Shown here one piece after another: positions 18,686 through 27,439 of a DNA stretch of 64,000 nt. Positions within the stretch are counted from its first letter, which is position 1, and the number at the start of each line of letters is the position of its first letter. The notes beneath the pieces are model-generated. The model was not told the origin of the DNA. It made no database searches and was given only the letters and a program-made list of their open reading frames with translations. Made by a program: the position numbers and the translations under genes. Source of the stretch: UBA2137 sp963740205 (GTDB taxonomy: Bacteria > Pseudomonadota > Alphaproteobacteria > Micavibrionales > Micavibrionaceae); the NCBI GenBank assembly GCA_963740205.1, contig CAVUDD010000002.1, forward strand, positions 62,001 to 126,000, in the 5' to 3' direction.

Positions 18686-19009
18686 ATGAAACGTCTCTGG
18701 GAACAACGCAGAAAATCACGCTTTAATGTCTTTATGATATTAGGTTTATGTTTGGCGTGTTACTTTTCCTATCACCTTGTTTTTAGTGAGAGAAGCTTGA
18801 TATCTCTTGTTAGTCTTGAAAGCAAAGAGGCCGTTTTAGAGCAAGAATACGCAATGGCTTTGGAAGAAAAAGACGCTCTTGAGAAAAAAGTTGTAAAGCT
18901 TCGTCCGTCATCTGTTGATGGAGATCTTCTCGAAGAACGCATGGCGCATATGCTCGGTTTCTATAATAATGATGCGATGGTTGTTATAGAGCATCCTAAT
19001 CATCTTTAA
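18686..19009 (+). CDS. ftsB: FtsB/DivIC family septum formation initiator
   Basis: This small bitopic division protein belongs to the divisome FtsQ-FtsB-FtsL complex. The 107 residues show a basic cytoplasmic start (MKRLWEQRRKSR), one membrane span (about 14-34) and a periplasmic coiled coil (about 45-75, rich in Glu, Lys and Leu). A conserved tail, DLLEERMAHMLGFYNNDAMVVIEHP, corresponds to the alphaproteobacterial DivIC pattern (shown here split around its end). It lies between eno and pdhA as in most alphaproteobacteria. Its leader has three GANTC sites. Confidence 0.85.
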   Translation: MKRLWEQRRKSRFNVFMILGLCLACYFSYHLVFSERSLISLVSLESKEAVLEQEYAMALEEKDALEKKVVKLRPSSVDGDLLEERMAHMLGFYNNDAMVVIEHPNHL

Positions 19010-19118
19010 AATTCTTGGATATTACTCACATGTCTACGGTGCAAAAACCATCCTTTTCGCTGGAAAGGGTTGTGAAAATGTTGTAGCAAAAGGCTGGTAA
19101 TATTTAAGGAGACATACT

Positions 19119-20162
19119 TTGCCTGATAAAAAAACCAGCAAGTCATCAGACTCGTCACAATTAACTAAAAATAAGAACACCCAGAAAATGCCAAGTAAGG
19201 ATGAGGCTCTTAAGCTTTATCGTGAAATGTTGCTTATACGTCGTTTCGAGGAAAAAGCAGGTCAACTATACGGTATGGGATTAATTGGTGGTTTCTGTCA
19301 CCTTTATATTGGTCAGGAAGCTGTTGTTACAGGTATTCAATCTAAGCAATTAGAGCAAGACAGCGTTGTAACAACATACCGCGATCATGCCCATATGCTT
19401 GCTTGCGACATGGACCCTAAGGGTATCATGGCAGAGCTTACTGGACGCGAGACAGGTTATTCCCGCGGTAAAGGCGGTTCTATGCATATGTTCTCTCAGG
19501 AAAAGAATTTCTTTGGTGGTCATGGGATTGTGGGCGCTAGTGGCGCCATAGGTACTGGATTGGCATTTGCTCACAAATACAAAGAAGATGGCGGTGTTGC
19601 TGTAACCTATATGGGTGATGGTGCTGCTAACCAAGGTCAAACGGCAGAATGTTATAACATGGCCGCTCTTTGGAAACTGCCTGTTCTATACGTCATCGAA
19701 AATAACCAGTACGGAATGGGGACAAGCGTTGCGCGCTCTTCTGCTGGTGACCTCTACAGACGCGGTGAGGGGTATAATATCCCTGGTGAGCGTGTTGATG
19801 GTCAGGACGTATTAACTGTTCAGGCAGCAGCAGAACAAGCTCTGTCATTTGTGCGTGAGGGTAACGGCCCATACATATTGGAAATGATGACATATCGCTA
19901 TCGTGGTCACTCTATGTCCGATCCTGCCAAATACCGCACGAAGGAAGAGGTTTCTTCCTATAAAGATGAGAAAGACCCAATTGCCAAAATTAAGGGTCTG
20001 ATGGAGCAGGAGTTGAACATTAAGGAAGATGAAATCAAGTCCATTGATAAAGAAATCAAGGAAATTGTTAACGAGGCTGCTCAATTCGCACAAGAAACAC
20101 CTGAACCAGATGCTTCCGAGCTTTGGACTGATGTTTTAAAGCCAGTTGATGAAGCTGCTTAA
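19119..20162 (+). CDS. pdhA: Pyruvate dehydrogenase E1 component, alpha subunit
   Basis: The alpha subunit of the E1 heterotetramer decarboxylates pyruvate with thiamine diphosphate. The thiamine-binding motif starts at GDGAANQGQ and ends at IENNQYGMGT. The phosphorylation-loop-like segment YRYRGHSMSDPAKYRTKEEV is conserved. I accept the TTG start at 19119 because TAAGGAG is spaced about six bases upstream. It adds a 24-residue Lys/Ser/Thr-rich leader before the conserved PSKDEALKLYREMLLIRRFEEK region. ATG 19188 is the alternative. The 347 residues are normal. pdhB follows after 40 bases. Confidence 0.95.
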   Translation: MPDKKTSKSSDSSQLTKNKNTQKMPSKDEALKLYREMLLIRRFEEKAGQLYGMGLIGGFCHLYIGQEAVVTGIQSKQLEQDSVVTTYRDHAHMLACDMDPKGIMAELTGRETGYSRGKGGSMHMFSQEKNFFGGHGIVGASGAIGTGLAFAHKYKEDGGVAVTYMGDGAANQGQTAECYNMAALWKLPVLYVIENNQYGMGTSVARSSAGDLYRRGEGYNIPGERVDGQDVLTVQAAAEQALSFVREGNGPYILEMMTYRYRGHSMSDPAKYRTKEEVSSYKDEKDPIAKIKGLMEQELNIKEDEIKSIDKEIKEIVNEAAQFAQETPEPDASELWTDVLKPVDEAA

Positions 20163-20202
20163 AGTAAACACTTAAATAATAAGAATAAATACCGAGGATA
20201 AA

Positions 20203-21655
20203 ATGCCAATTAATGTTTTGATGCCCGCTCTGAAGTCCTACAATGGAAGAGGGAACACTTGCCAAATGGCTTGTTTCCGAGGGTGATACTGTTGAGGCTG
20301 GTGATGTGCTTGCCGAGATCGAAACGGATAAGGCCACAATGGAGGTTGAGGCCGTTGATGAAGGTAAGTTAGGTAAAATTATCGTTCAGGCTGGAACTGA
20401 AAACGTCAGAGTAAATGACGTTATTGCTGTGATTTTGGAAGAAGGCGAAGATGACTCAAGCATTAACCTTGATAATGTGAAAGAGGCTCAAGCCAGCGAA
20501 CAGAATAATAATAAGGAAGAAAAAGCGGAGGAAGTTGCATCTCCAAAAATTACGACCTCTGCTAATCAGCCAGAAGGTAAAGAAATCAAAGACCGCGATA
20601 TTTTATATGCGCAAGGTAAAGTATTTGAGCCGCCTGTGTTCGATGAAGCAAAGTTCTTTGAGAATACTAAAGAGCAAACAGTTCGGGAAGCGTTGCGTGA
20701 CGCGATGGCTGAGGAAATGCGCAATGATGAGCGCATTTACCTGATGGGCGAAGAAGTTGCCGAGTATAATGGTGCCTACAAGGTGTCCCAAGGTCTGTTA
20801 GACGAGTTTGGAGCCAAGCGTGTAATAGATACGCCAATTACGGAACATGGCTTTGCAGGTATTGCCGTTGGCTCTGCATTTAACGGATTAAAGCCTATTG
20901 TAGAATTTATGACGATGAATTTTGCCATGCAAGCCATTGACCATATTATTAATTCTGCTGCTAAAACATTATATATGGCGGGCGGTCAGTTGGGTTGTCC
21001 AATTGTATTCCGTGGCCCCAATGGTGCTGCATCTCGTGTGGGCGCTCAGCACTCACAATGTTATGCAAGCTGGTATGCTCACATACCTGGTCTTAAAGTC
21101 GTTTCTCCTTGGTCTGCTGCGGATGCAAAAGGCCTTTTAAAGGCAGCCATTCGTGATCCTAACCCTGTAATGGTTTTAGAAAACGAGTTGGTTTATGGGC
21201 AAAGCTTTGATGTGCCTGTTGATGAGAATTACGTGATTCCCATTGGTCGAGCAAAAATTGAGCGCGAAGGAACAGACGTTACGATTATCGCCATGTCAAT
21301 TATGGTTGGGAAAGCCTTGGAGGCCGCAGAAGAATTGGCAAAAGAGGGTATTGAGGCTGAAGTTGTTAATTTGCGTACTATTCGTCCAATTGACAGATGG
21401 ACAATCATAGAAAGTGTTAAAAAGACCAACCGCGTTGTCGTTGCGGAAGAGGGCTGGCCTTTTGCTGGAATAGGATCAGAGATTGCAGCTCTTATCGGGG
21501 AGCATGCATTTGACCACATTGACGCGCCTGTGGCCCGGGTCTGTGCGAAGGACGTTCCTCTGCCATACGCGGCAAATTTGGAGCAACTCGCCCTTCCACA
21601 GCGTCAAGATATTCTGGCGGCAGTTCGCAAGGTGTGTTATCGGGATCAGACATGA
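20203..21655 (+). CDS. pdhB: Pyruvate dehydrogenase E1 component, beta subunit with lipoyl domain (frameshifted at start)
   Basis: An N-terminal lipoyl domain (IETDKATMEVEAVDEG holds the lipoylated Lys) is joined by an Ala/Glu-rich linker to the E1-beta thiamine-binding half (VREALRDAMAEEM, EEVAEYNGAYKVSQGL, TPITEHGFAGIAVG). This arrangement is typical of alphaproteobacteria. The start ATG 20203, preceded by GAGG, reads MPINVLMPAL and then goes out of frame. Removing one A at 20233-20234 restores PALSPTMEEGTLAKW and links to the long frame, about 483 residues in all. I treat it as a sequence error. The lipoyl domain is strikingly like that of pdhC. Confidence 0.94.
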
Positions 21656-21947
21656 CGCCCTCTGCGTATCCTCGAACAAATCTCACCATTTCACGCATAT
21701 CACTAGGTTTCGGAGCTTTTGAACCGCCAAAGAAATTGTTTTCTTCTTTTGCTGAAAGCTTGAATTCTCTGGATAAAGCGCGCATCAAACGTTCATCGTT
21801 TTCAGCGACATGCTGGAATATTTCATGGAACTTTGCTTTGCTGCTATCAAAACTTTCAGTAAGAGTAATAACTTTATGTGCTTCGGCAATTATAGATTTT
21901 CTCTCGTCAAAAGAGAGAAAGCCATCATCATTGGCTGGTTTACGCAT
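21492..21947 (-). CDS. Unknown small protein, antisense to the pdhB 3' end
   Basis: I do not recognise this 151-residue protein. A ribosome site (AGGGA) stands eight bases before the ATG at 21947, and the first 100 residues are hydrophilic with ordinary composition (MRKPANDDGFLSFDERKS, AENDERLMRALSREFKL, PSDMREMVRFVRGYAEG). The last 45 residues lie opposite pdhB and are Arg/Pro-rich, unlike the rest. If one G were missing from the coding-strand GGG at about 21660, the protein would instead end as EGRHV at 21646, overlapping pdhB by only about ten bases. That shorter form of roughly 100 residues seems more likely. It fills the 385-base space between pdhB and pdhC. Confidence 0.5.
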   Translation of the reverse strand: MRKPANDDGFLSFDERKSIIAEAHKVITLTESFDSSKAKFHEIFQHVAENDERLMRALSREFKLSAKEENNFFGGSKAPKPSDMREMVRFVRGYAEGVMSDPDNTPCELPPEYLDAVEGRVAPNLPRMAEERPSHRPGPQARQCGQMHAPR

Positions 21948-22040
21948 ATATAATTTCCCTGTTTGGAATGTTTACTTTTTACTTTTCATATCAAGCGTTA
22001 AAGGTGACGTCAATATATCTTTGTCATAAAAGGAAGAACT

Positions 22041-23312
22041 ATGCCCATTAATATTACAATGCCTGCCCTAAGCCCGACTATGGAAGAGGGAATACTGGCC
22101 AAATGGATGGTGTCGGTTGGCGATACTGTTGAGGCGGGCGACGTTATTGCCGAAATTGAAACAGATAAGGCGACCATGGAGGTGGAAGCTGTTGATGAGG
22201 GCATAATTGGTAAAATTTTAGTGGAGGCGGGCACTGAAAATGTTAAGGTCAATTCCGTTATTGCTGTTTTATTGGAGGAGGGTGAGGATAAAGCCGATAT
22301 AAAAGAAAGTCATTCGTCGGATACACCCAAAGCTCCAAAGCAAGAAGAGCAACCAGAAGTAAAAAAAGAGAATAAGCCTATGAATACCCAAACTGCACAA
22401 CCTAATAGTTCAAACCGTATTTTTGCCTCACCTTTGGCAAAGCGTTTGGCGAACGAGAAAAATATAGATATTGCATCAGTCCAAGGATCTGGTCCGCGTG
22501 GTCGCGTTATCAAAGCTGATATCGAAAATTACAAAGGCGGAACCTCGCAAAAACCGGCTAGTAATTCATCTACGCCACCGCTTGCAAAGGGACAGGATGC
22601 GCAAATGCTTGCTAATGCTTACGGTATGGAATACGAAGCAATTCCAAATAACAATATCAAGAAAATTACAGCCAAACGTCTTGTTGAATCTAAGCAAACT
22701 GTCCCGCACTTCTATCTAACCATTGACTGTCAAATTGATATGTTGATGGATGCGCGCAAGGATATTAATGACAAGGCAAATGGCGAATATAAATTGTCTG
22801 TAAATGACTTCGTAATTAAAGCGGTAGCCCAAGCTTTAAAGGCCTATCCAGCCGCAAACGTTTCATGGAGCGATGATGCTATACTTCAATATAAACATGC
22901 CGATATTTCAGTTGCTGTTTCAACGCCGAATGGTTTGATTACTCCAATCGTAGTAAAGGCAGAAATCAAGGGTCTACGTGAAATTTCCGAGGAGGTAAAG
23001 GATTTGGCTGGACGGGCACGCGAAGGAAAATTGAAGCCTGAAGAATTCCAAGGCGGAACATTTTCTGTTTCAAATTTGGGTATGTTTGGTATTTCCGAAT
23101 TTGGAGCCATTATTAACCCTCCACAAGCCTGCATTCTTGCGGTTGGTGCGGGCGAACAACGTCCCTTTGTCAAGAACGGCGAAATCAAAATCGGTACTTT
23201 TATGAAGTGTACGCTTTCTGTTGATCACCGTGCTGTTGATGGTGCGGTTGGTGCGGAATTTTTATCAGTGTTCAAGCGTTATATTGAAAACCCGGTTTCT
23301 ATGATCATATAA
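22041..23312 (+). CDS. pdhC: Pyruvate dehydrogenase E2, dihydrolipoamide acetyltransferase
   Basis: E2 forms the core of the pyruvate dehydrogenase complex and transfers the acetyl group to CoA. An N-terminal lipoyl domain (residues 1-76, with TDKATMEVEAVDEG) is followed by a linker, a peripheral-subunit-binding domain (ASPLAKRLANEKNIDI ... GSGPRGRVIKADIE), a second linker, and the catalytic acyltransferase domain. That domain ends with the active-site DHRAVDGAVGAEFL. The 423 residues are normal and a single lipoyl domain is present. A small lipoprotein gene follows 25 bases later and a terminator-like hairpin after that. Confidence 0.96.
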   Translation: MPINITMPALSPTMEEGILAKWMVSVGDTVEAGDVIAEIETDKATMEVEAVDEGIIGKILVEAGTENVKVNSVIAVLLEEGEDKADIKESHSSDTPKAPKQEEQPEVKKENKPMNTQTAQPNSSNRIFASPLAKRLANEKNIDIASVQGSGPRGRVIKADIENYKGGTSQKPASNSSTPPLAKGQDAQMLANAYGMEYEAIPNNNIKKITAKRLVESKQTVPHFYLTIDCQIDMLMDARKDINDKANGEYKLSVNDFVIKAVAQALKAYPAANVSWSDDAILQYKHADISVAVSTPNGLITPIVVKAEIKGLREISEEVKDLAGRAREGKLKPEEFQGGTFSVSNLGMFGISEFGAIINPPQACILAVGAGEQRPFVKNGEIKIGTFMKCTLSVDHRAVDGAVGAEFLSVFKRYIENPVSMII

Positions 23313-23337
23313 ACCACAAAACCCCAAGGAGTATTTT

Positions 23338-23514
23338 ATGAAATTATTTGCAATTCTTAGCCTTATGATTGTTGCGACAGCAACATTATCTGCTTGTAAA
23401 ACAACAGCAGATACAAAAAGAGATGTCTATTCGGTTGATTTAGATGGAAGTGATCAGTACCGAGGTAACGGAAATTTCTGTCCGCCAGGGCATGCTAAAA
23501 AAGGCTGGTGCTAA
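23338..23514 (+). CDS. Small predicted lipoprotein with a FCPPGHAKKGWC-type tail
   Basis: This 58-residue gene has a good ribosome site (AAGGAG, seven bases before the ATG). The protein begins with a signal peptide (MKLFAILSLMIVATATLSAC) whose lipobox LSAC predicts lipid attachment at Cys20. A polar middle (residues 21-45) precedes a short tail with two cysteines (GNFCPPGHAKKGWC). A disulfide in the periplasm is likely. I do not know a function. It lies 25 bases after pdhC, probably on the same transcript, and before a terminator-like hairpin at 23541-23572. Confidence 0.75.
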   Translation: MKLFAILSLMIVATATLSACKTTADTKRDVYSVDLDGSDQYRGNGNFCPPGHAKKGWC

Positions 23515-23531
23515 TTTAGCATTAGAAATAT

Positions 23532-24584
23532 TCAATCATCAAAGGCGTCTCGTATTTTTGCGAGGCGCTTTTGTGTCTTTATAGATAAATGTGATAGATC
23601 ACTTTTAAGAAGTATGGGGGCGTCTTTTGGGGCTGTTCTCTTAAGATAATTGGCAAACTCCAGTGATAATCTATTCTCAACCTCTTCGTAATTGAAGCTT
23701 GGCTCTATTTGCTCGAATGTTGTGTTATCAAAATGTGACAGATCGATATCTTGTCCCGTAAATTGCTTTAACGTGCGCTCTATATCTGCTGTGTAAGCAG
23801 CACTCTCAAGTCTATCTGTATCAATTATAAGGTTAGCGTGATAAAGCGCCTCATATATAGATTTAAGCCAAAGACCGTACAAAAGACCATAGGCTTCAGC
23901 TCTGCTCATGTGCTCAAGAACATTTTTATAAAATGAGACCTCGTTCACTAAATACTGATCCATGCCTCTACGTAACTTAAGAGACTTCCCCAAATGCCCC
24001 AGCCACATTTCTTTATTTTTTTCCAATATACGGAACCAGTTTAAGAGGGTGGAGTCATGATTTTTGATATATCCACCCATGCATTTTTGCCAGATATCTT
24101 TAGGGTCGCTGTTTACGTGTATAATATGTCCATCGAAATTATGCGCTAACCAACCGAGCCTGTAAGGCATTCTGTGAAAGCCAATAATAGGTGTTTTCCC
24201 CTCTGCGCTCGCAAATTTAAGGAGGGAGGCAATGTAGTCTTTGAGTTCAGGAAAGGATTCCGAGCCCTTAAGAATGAAATTTGTATCCGGTAATTTGCGT
24301 GAAAATTTTGGAATACCTTTGTTTTTGATATGATACAGATATTCCGCATAAAGAGATTTATCACCAACATTACGAGGGGAGGCATCCATAGATATAAGCG
24401 CGCTTGTATCAGAGCCTATCCAAAGCCGTGTAATCGTGCTCATGCCTTGTTGGAGGGGTGCGTATAGGCAGGTAAATTCCTCATGTTCACGGAATGCCAT
24501 CCATAGGCTCGTCATTCTACTGTGCCAAAGCCCAGAGAGAAAGACGGGTTTATTTTTCAAATCATCCTTCATATTTCTTACCAA
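23532..24584 (-). CDS. Sulfotransferase-like P-loop protein
   Basis: The 350-residue protein resembles the PAPS-dependent sulfotransferase fold. The start VFLSGLWHSRMTSLW matches the 5'-phosphosulfate loop in position, and IIGFHRMPYRLGWLAHNF followed by IIHVNSDPKDIWQK resembles the 3'-phosphate-binding region. The loop lacks the usual RSGT order, having HSRMT, so activity is uncertain. A middle region with many Tyr, Leu and Trp and a charged tail complete it. No signal peptide is seen. It lies on the minus strand between pdhC and lpd, breaking the PDH block, with start ATG 24584 or 24572. A tailoring enzyme for a surface glycan would fit, but that is a guess. Confidence 0.5.
   Translation of the reverse strand: MVRNMKDDLKNKPVFLSGLWHSRMTSLWMAFREHEEFTCLYAPLQQGMSTITRLWIGSDTSALISMDASPRNVGDKSLYAEYLYHIKNKGIPKFSRKLPDTNFILKGSESFPELKDYIASLLKFASAEGKTPIIGFHRMPYRLGWLAHNFDGHIIHVNSDPKDIWQKCMGGYIKNHDSTLLNWFRILEKNKEMWLGHLGKSLKLRRGMDQYLVNEVSFYKNVLEHMSRAEAYGLLYGLWLKSIYEALYHANLIIDTDRLESAAYTADIERTLKQFTGQDIDLSHFDNTTFEQIEPSFNYEEVENRLSLEFANYLKRTAPKDAPILLKSDLSHLSIKTQKRLAKIRDAFDD
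23541..23572. terminator. Hairpin terminator after pdhC and the small lipoprotein
   Basis: A 12-pair stem (23541-23552 with 23561-23572, two G-U pairs) closes an eight-base loop. Read on the plus strand it ends in TTTT, and read on the minus strand it also ends in a T run. It therefore could terminate both the plus-strand PDH transcript and the converging minus-strand gene, whose last codons it overlaps. Confidence 0.65.
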
Positions 24585-24656
24585 ACCGTGTAGAAAAGTC
24601 TCACCTATTCTATGTGAGTAGGGATGAAATACAAGTCAGAGAGTTTAAAGCGTATG

Positions 24657-26063
24657 AGTGATAAAGATAAGTCATTTGATGTTGTTGTGATTGGTGGTGG
24701 TCCAGGGGGCTATGTAGCTGCTATTCGTGCGGCTCAATTGGGGCTGAAAACAGCCGTTGTCGAGGCCAATCATTTGGGCGGGATATGCTTAAATTGGGGT
24801 TGTATTCCAACCAAGGCACTACTCCGCTCTTCCGAAGTTTTTCATTTAGCGCAGAATGCGGATGCTTTTGGTTTGAAAATCAAAGGTTTGGAATTTGATC
24901 TTAAGAAAATAGTTGAGCGTTCGCGTGGTGTGGCCAAACAGCTTTCTGGCGGAATTGGGCATCTTCTAAAGAAAAATAAGGTTACGGTTTTTGATGCATT
25001 CGGAAAGCTAGGCGGCAAGGGCACAGTTGAGCTGTATAAGGATGATAAAAAGACAGATAGCATTTCGGGCAAGCATATTATTATTGCAACCGGCGCGCGC
25101 GCGCGAGTACTACCTGGTCTTGAGCCTGATGGTAAGCAAATATGGTCATACAGAGAGGCTATGGTGCCTTCAGAAATGCCAAAGAAGCTTTTGGTTATTG
25201 GATCTGGGGCTATTGGTATTGAATTCGCAAGTTTTTACAAAACCTTGGGCGCGGACGTTACCGTTGTTGAATTACTGGACAGAATTTTGCCCGTTGAAGA
25301 TGAGGAAATTTCAAAACTTGCTCAAAAATCCTTTGAAAAACAGGGTATGAAAATTATTACTAGTGCAAAAGTTGTTAAGGTTGAGAAGACTAAGGACAAG
25401 GTCATTGCACACATAGAGGCCAAAGGCGGCAAGGTTGAAAAACATGACTTTACCCATGTGATTTCTGCCGTGGGTATTGTTCCGAATTCCGAGGATATTG
25501 GTTTGGATAAAACCAAAATTAAAACCGATAGAGGCTTTATTGACGTTGATGATTATCTGCGCACGGCAGAGCCAAATGTCTATGCTATTGGTGATGTTGT
25601 TCCGGGTCCTTGGTTGGCACATAAGGCCTCACATGAGGGCATTATCTGTATTGAAAAGATTGCTGGTCTTAAGGATGTTCATCCAATGAATAAATCGAAT
25701 ATTCCGGGGTGCACCTATTGCCATCCACAAATTGCCAGCGTTGGATTAACGGAAAAGGCAGCACTTGAGGCCGGGCATAAAATCAAGGTTGGACGTTTTC
25801 CATTCATGGGTAATGGGAAGGCTATTGCCTTGGGAGAGCCTGAAGGGCTAGTTAAAACTATCTTTGATGAGAAAACTGGGGAATTGCTTGGCGCACATAT
25901 GATTGGCGCAGAAGTTACCGAGCTTATTCAGGGTTATGTTCTGGGTAAAACTTTGGAGGCAACAGAGGCCGAGTTTATGCATACCATCTTCCCACACCCA
26001 ACATTGTCGGAAATGATGCATGAGAGCGTTCTTGATGCCTATGGGAAGGCTATTCATTTTTAG
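24657..26063 (+). CDS. lpdA: Dihydrolipoamide dehydrogenase (E3)
   Basis: E3 reoxidises dihydrolipoyl groups of the pyruvate and 2-oxoglutarate dehydrogenase complexes with FAD and NAD+. The FAD motif GGGPGGYVAAIRAAQLG, the redox disulfide Cys45-Cys50 (GGICLNWGCIPTK), the NAD motif VIGSGAIGIEFAS, the second FAD motif YAIGDVVPGPWLAHKA and the C-terminal His-Glu pair (HTIFPHPTLSEMMHE) are all present. The frame is open from ATG 24624, but homologs start at MSDKDKSFDVVVIGGG (24657), giving 468 residues. It is separated from pdhC by the sulfotransferase-like gene on the other strand. Confidence 0.95.
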   Translation, partial: SDKDKSFDVVVIGGGPGGYVAAIRAAQLGLKTAVVEANHLGGICLNWGCIPTKALLRSSEVFHLAQNADAFGLKIKGLEFDLKKIVERSRGVAKQLSGGIGHLLKKNKVTVFDAFGKLGGKGTVELYKDDKKTDSISGKHIIIATGARARVLPGLEPDGKQIWSYREAMVPSEMPKKLLVIGSGAIGIEFASFYKTLGADVTVVELLDRILPVEDEEISKLAQKSFEKQGMKIITSAKVVKVEKTKDKVIAHIEAKGGKVEKHDFTHVISAVGIVPNSEDIGLDKTKIKTDRGFIDVDDYLRTAEPNVYAIGDVVPGPWLAHKASHEGIICIEKIAGLKDVHPMNKSNIPGCTYCHPQIASVGLTEKAALEAGHKIKVGRFPFMGNGKAIALGEPEGLVKTIFDEKTGELLGAHMIGAEVTELIQGYVLGKTLEATEAEFMHTIFPHPTLSEMMHESVLDAYGKAIHF

Positions 26064-26064
26064 T

Positions 26065-26496
26065 ATGATTGATTTAAATGAATATGTACCTGAAGGTTGC
26101 GGTGAAGTTGTAAGGGGTGGTATCTACGAACAATTCTCGGCTAATTCTTCTGTATCTGTTCAAGCGCATGACAATGATAACCAAGATGATGGACGTGAAC
26201 AATTTTGTTATATTGCGACCTTCAATATTGCTACTAAGCTTTGGGATTTTGGCATGGCTTTTGTAAGCCAAAATTCTAGAGAATACGGCTTTGAGGCTTT
26301 TGAAGAAAACCTGGCTGAAAAATTTGATGCTATAGATTTATTAAGAGAGTGGGATTCTGCTCAATTTTTTAAGGTCGCCAACAATAGAAAAATACACTCT
26401 GCACAGTATGTTGAGAATGGATTAGTTGGTGGTACAATGATAATAGTGCCTCCTGAGCAAGTAAATGGAAGTTACTTAAATGACTTACAACGTTGA
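26065..26496 (+). CDS. Unknown protein between lpd and lipA
   Basis: I do not recognise this 143-residue protein. I chose ATG 26065 (MIDLNEYVPEG), two bases after the lpd stop, although the frame is open from 26020 inside lpd. It is acidic and soluble-looking, with no signal peptide or membrane span. Segments that stand out are an Asp/Asn-rich stretch (AHDNDNQDDGREQFCY) and aromatic-rich strands (IATKLWDFGMAFVSQN, REWDSAQFFKVANNRK). Its last 17 bases overlap lipA, so translation is probably coupled. The position between two lipoate-pathway genes hints at a related role, which is only guilt by association. Confidence 0.7.
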   Translation: MIDLNEYVPEGCGEVVRGGIYEQFSANSSVSVQAHDNDNQDDGREQFCYIATFNIATKLWDFGMAFVSQNSREYGFEAFEENLAEKFDAIDLLREWDSAQFFKVANNRKIHSAQYVENGLVGGTMIIVPPEQVNGSYLNDLQR

Positions 26497-27439
26497 TTTA
26501 TTAGACCGTACAAAACGGCATCCTGAGAAGCAAAAAAATCCCGATCGTCCGATGGGGCGTAAACCTGATTGGATTCGTGCCAAGGCGCCGACTGGCAAGG
26601 TCTATAAAGAAACCAAGGAAATGGTACAGGGTTTAAAACTCACGACAGTTTGTGAGGAGGCGGGTTGTCCTAATATCGGAGAATGCTGGGAAAAGAAACA
26701 TGCCACCTTTATGGTAATGGGCGAAATTTGTACACGTGCCTGTTCATTTTGCAATGTTGCCACTGGTAAGCCAGAAGAGCTTGATAAATACGAGCCCTTA
26801 CGCGTGGGTGTTGCCGTTGAGAAAATGGGTCTTGAGCATGTCGTTATTACCTCTGTTGACCGTGATGATCTTAAGGACGGAGGAGCACGTCACTGGGTAA
26901 AAACCATTGAGGCCATTCGCTTTAAGGCACCAAATACAACAATCGAAATTTTACCTGGTGATTTCAAGGGTGACATGCAAGCCATTGATACGGTAGCCAA
27001 TGCTAAACCAGATGTCTTTAATCACAATCTTGAGACTGTTCCACGTTTATATCCTACTATTCGCCCAGGAGCGCGTTATTTCCGCTCTCTGCGCCTGCTG
27101 GAGCGTGTCAAAGACCTTGATCCATTGATGTTTACCAAATCAGGGCTCATGGTTGGTCTGGGTGAAACAAGAGAAGAGGTTGCGCAAGTCATGGATGATA
27201 TGCGTGCTGCCAAGATTGATTTCATTACAATTGGACAATATCTACAACCTTCGCCAAAGCATGCGCCGGTTGATCGTTTCTGGACACCTGAGGAATTTGA
27301 AGGATTAGAGAGATTGGCAAAGTCCAAAGGATTTCTGATGGTTTCTGCAACACCTCTTACGCGTTCGTCCTATCACGCAGGAGATGACTTTGCGCGCCTC
27401 AAGGCTGCGCGTGAGGCAAAGCTGGCTGTTTCCAAGTAA
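26480..27439 (+). CDS. lipA: Lipoyl synthase
   Basis: LipA is a radical-SAM enzyme that inserts two sulfurs into octanoyl groups bound to E2 and GcvH proteins. It shows both iron-sulfur cluster motifs: the auxiliary cluster CEEAGCPNIGECW and the radical-SAM CTRACSFCNV. EILPGDFKGD, VFNHNLETVPRLYP, KSGLMVGLGET and FLMVSATPLTRSSYHAGDDF complete the signature. The 319 residues are normal. It follows the unknown gene with a 17-base overlap and ends directly against the ratA start, so it lies in a lpd-lipA-ratA operon serving pyruvate dehydrogenase. Confidence 0.96.
   Translation: MTYNVDLLDRTKRHPEKQKNPDRPMGRKPDWIRAKAPTGKVYKETKEMVQGLKLTTVCEEAGCPNIGECWEKKHATFMVMGEICTRACSFCNVATGKPEELDKYEPLRVGVAVEKMGLEHVVITSVDRDDLKDGGARHWVKTIEAIRFKAPNTTIEILPGDFKGDMQAIDTVANAKPDVFNHNLETVPRLYPTIRPGARYFRSLRLLERVKDLDPLMFTKSGLMVGLGETREEVAQVMDDMRAAKIDFITIGQYLQPSPKHAPVDRFWTPEEFEGLERLAKSKGFLMVSATPLTRSSYHAGDDFARLKAAREAKLAVSK

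Noticed and set aside
22005..22012. TGACGTCA palindrome upstream of pdhC
   Set aside because: An eight-base dyad is common by chance, and no regulator with this site is known to me for bacterial PDH operons.
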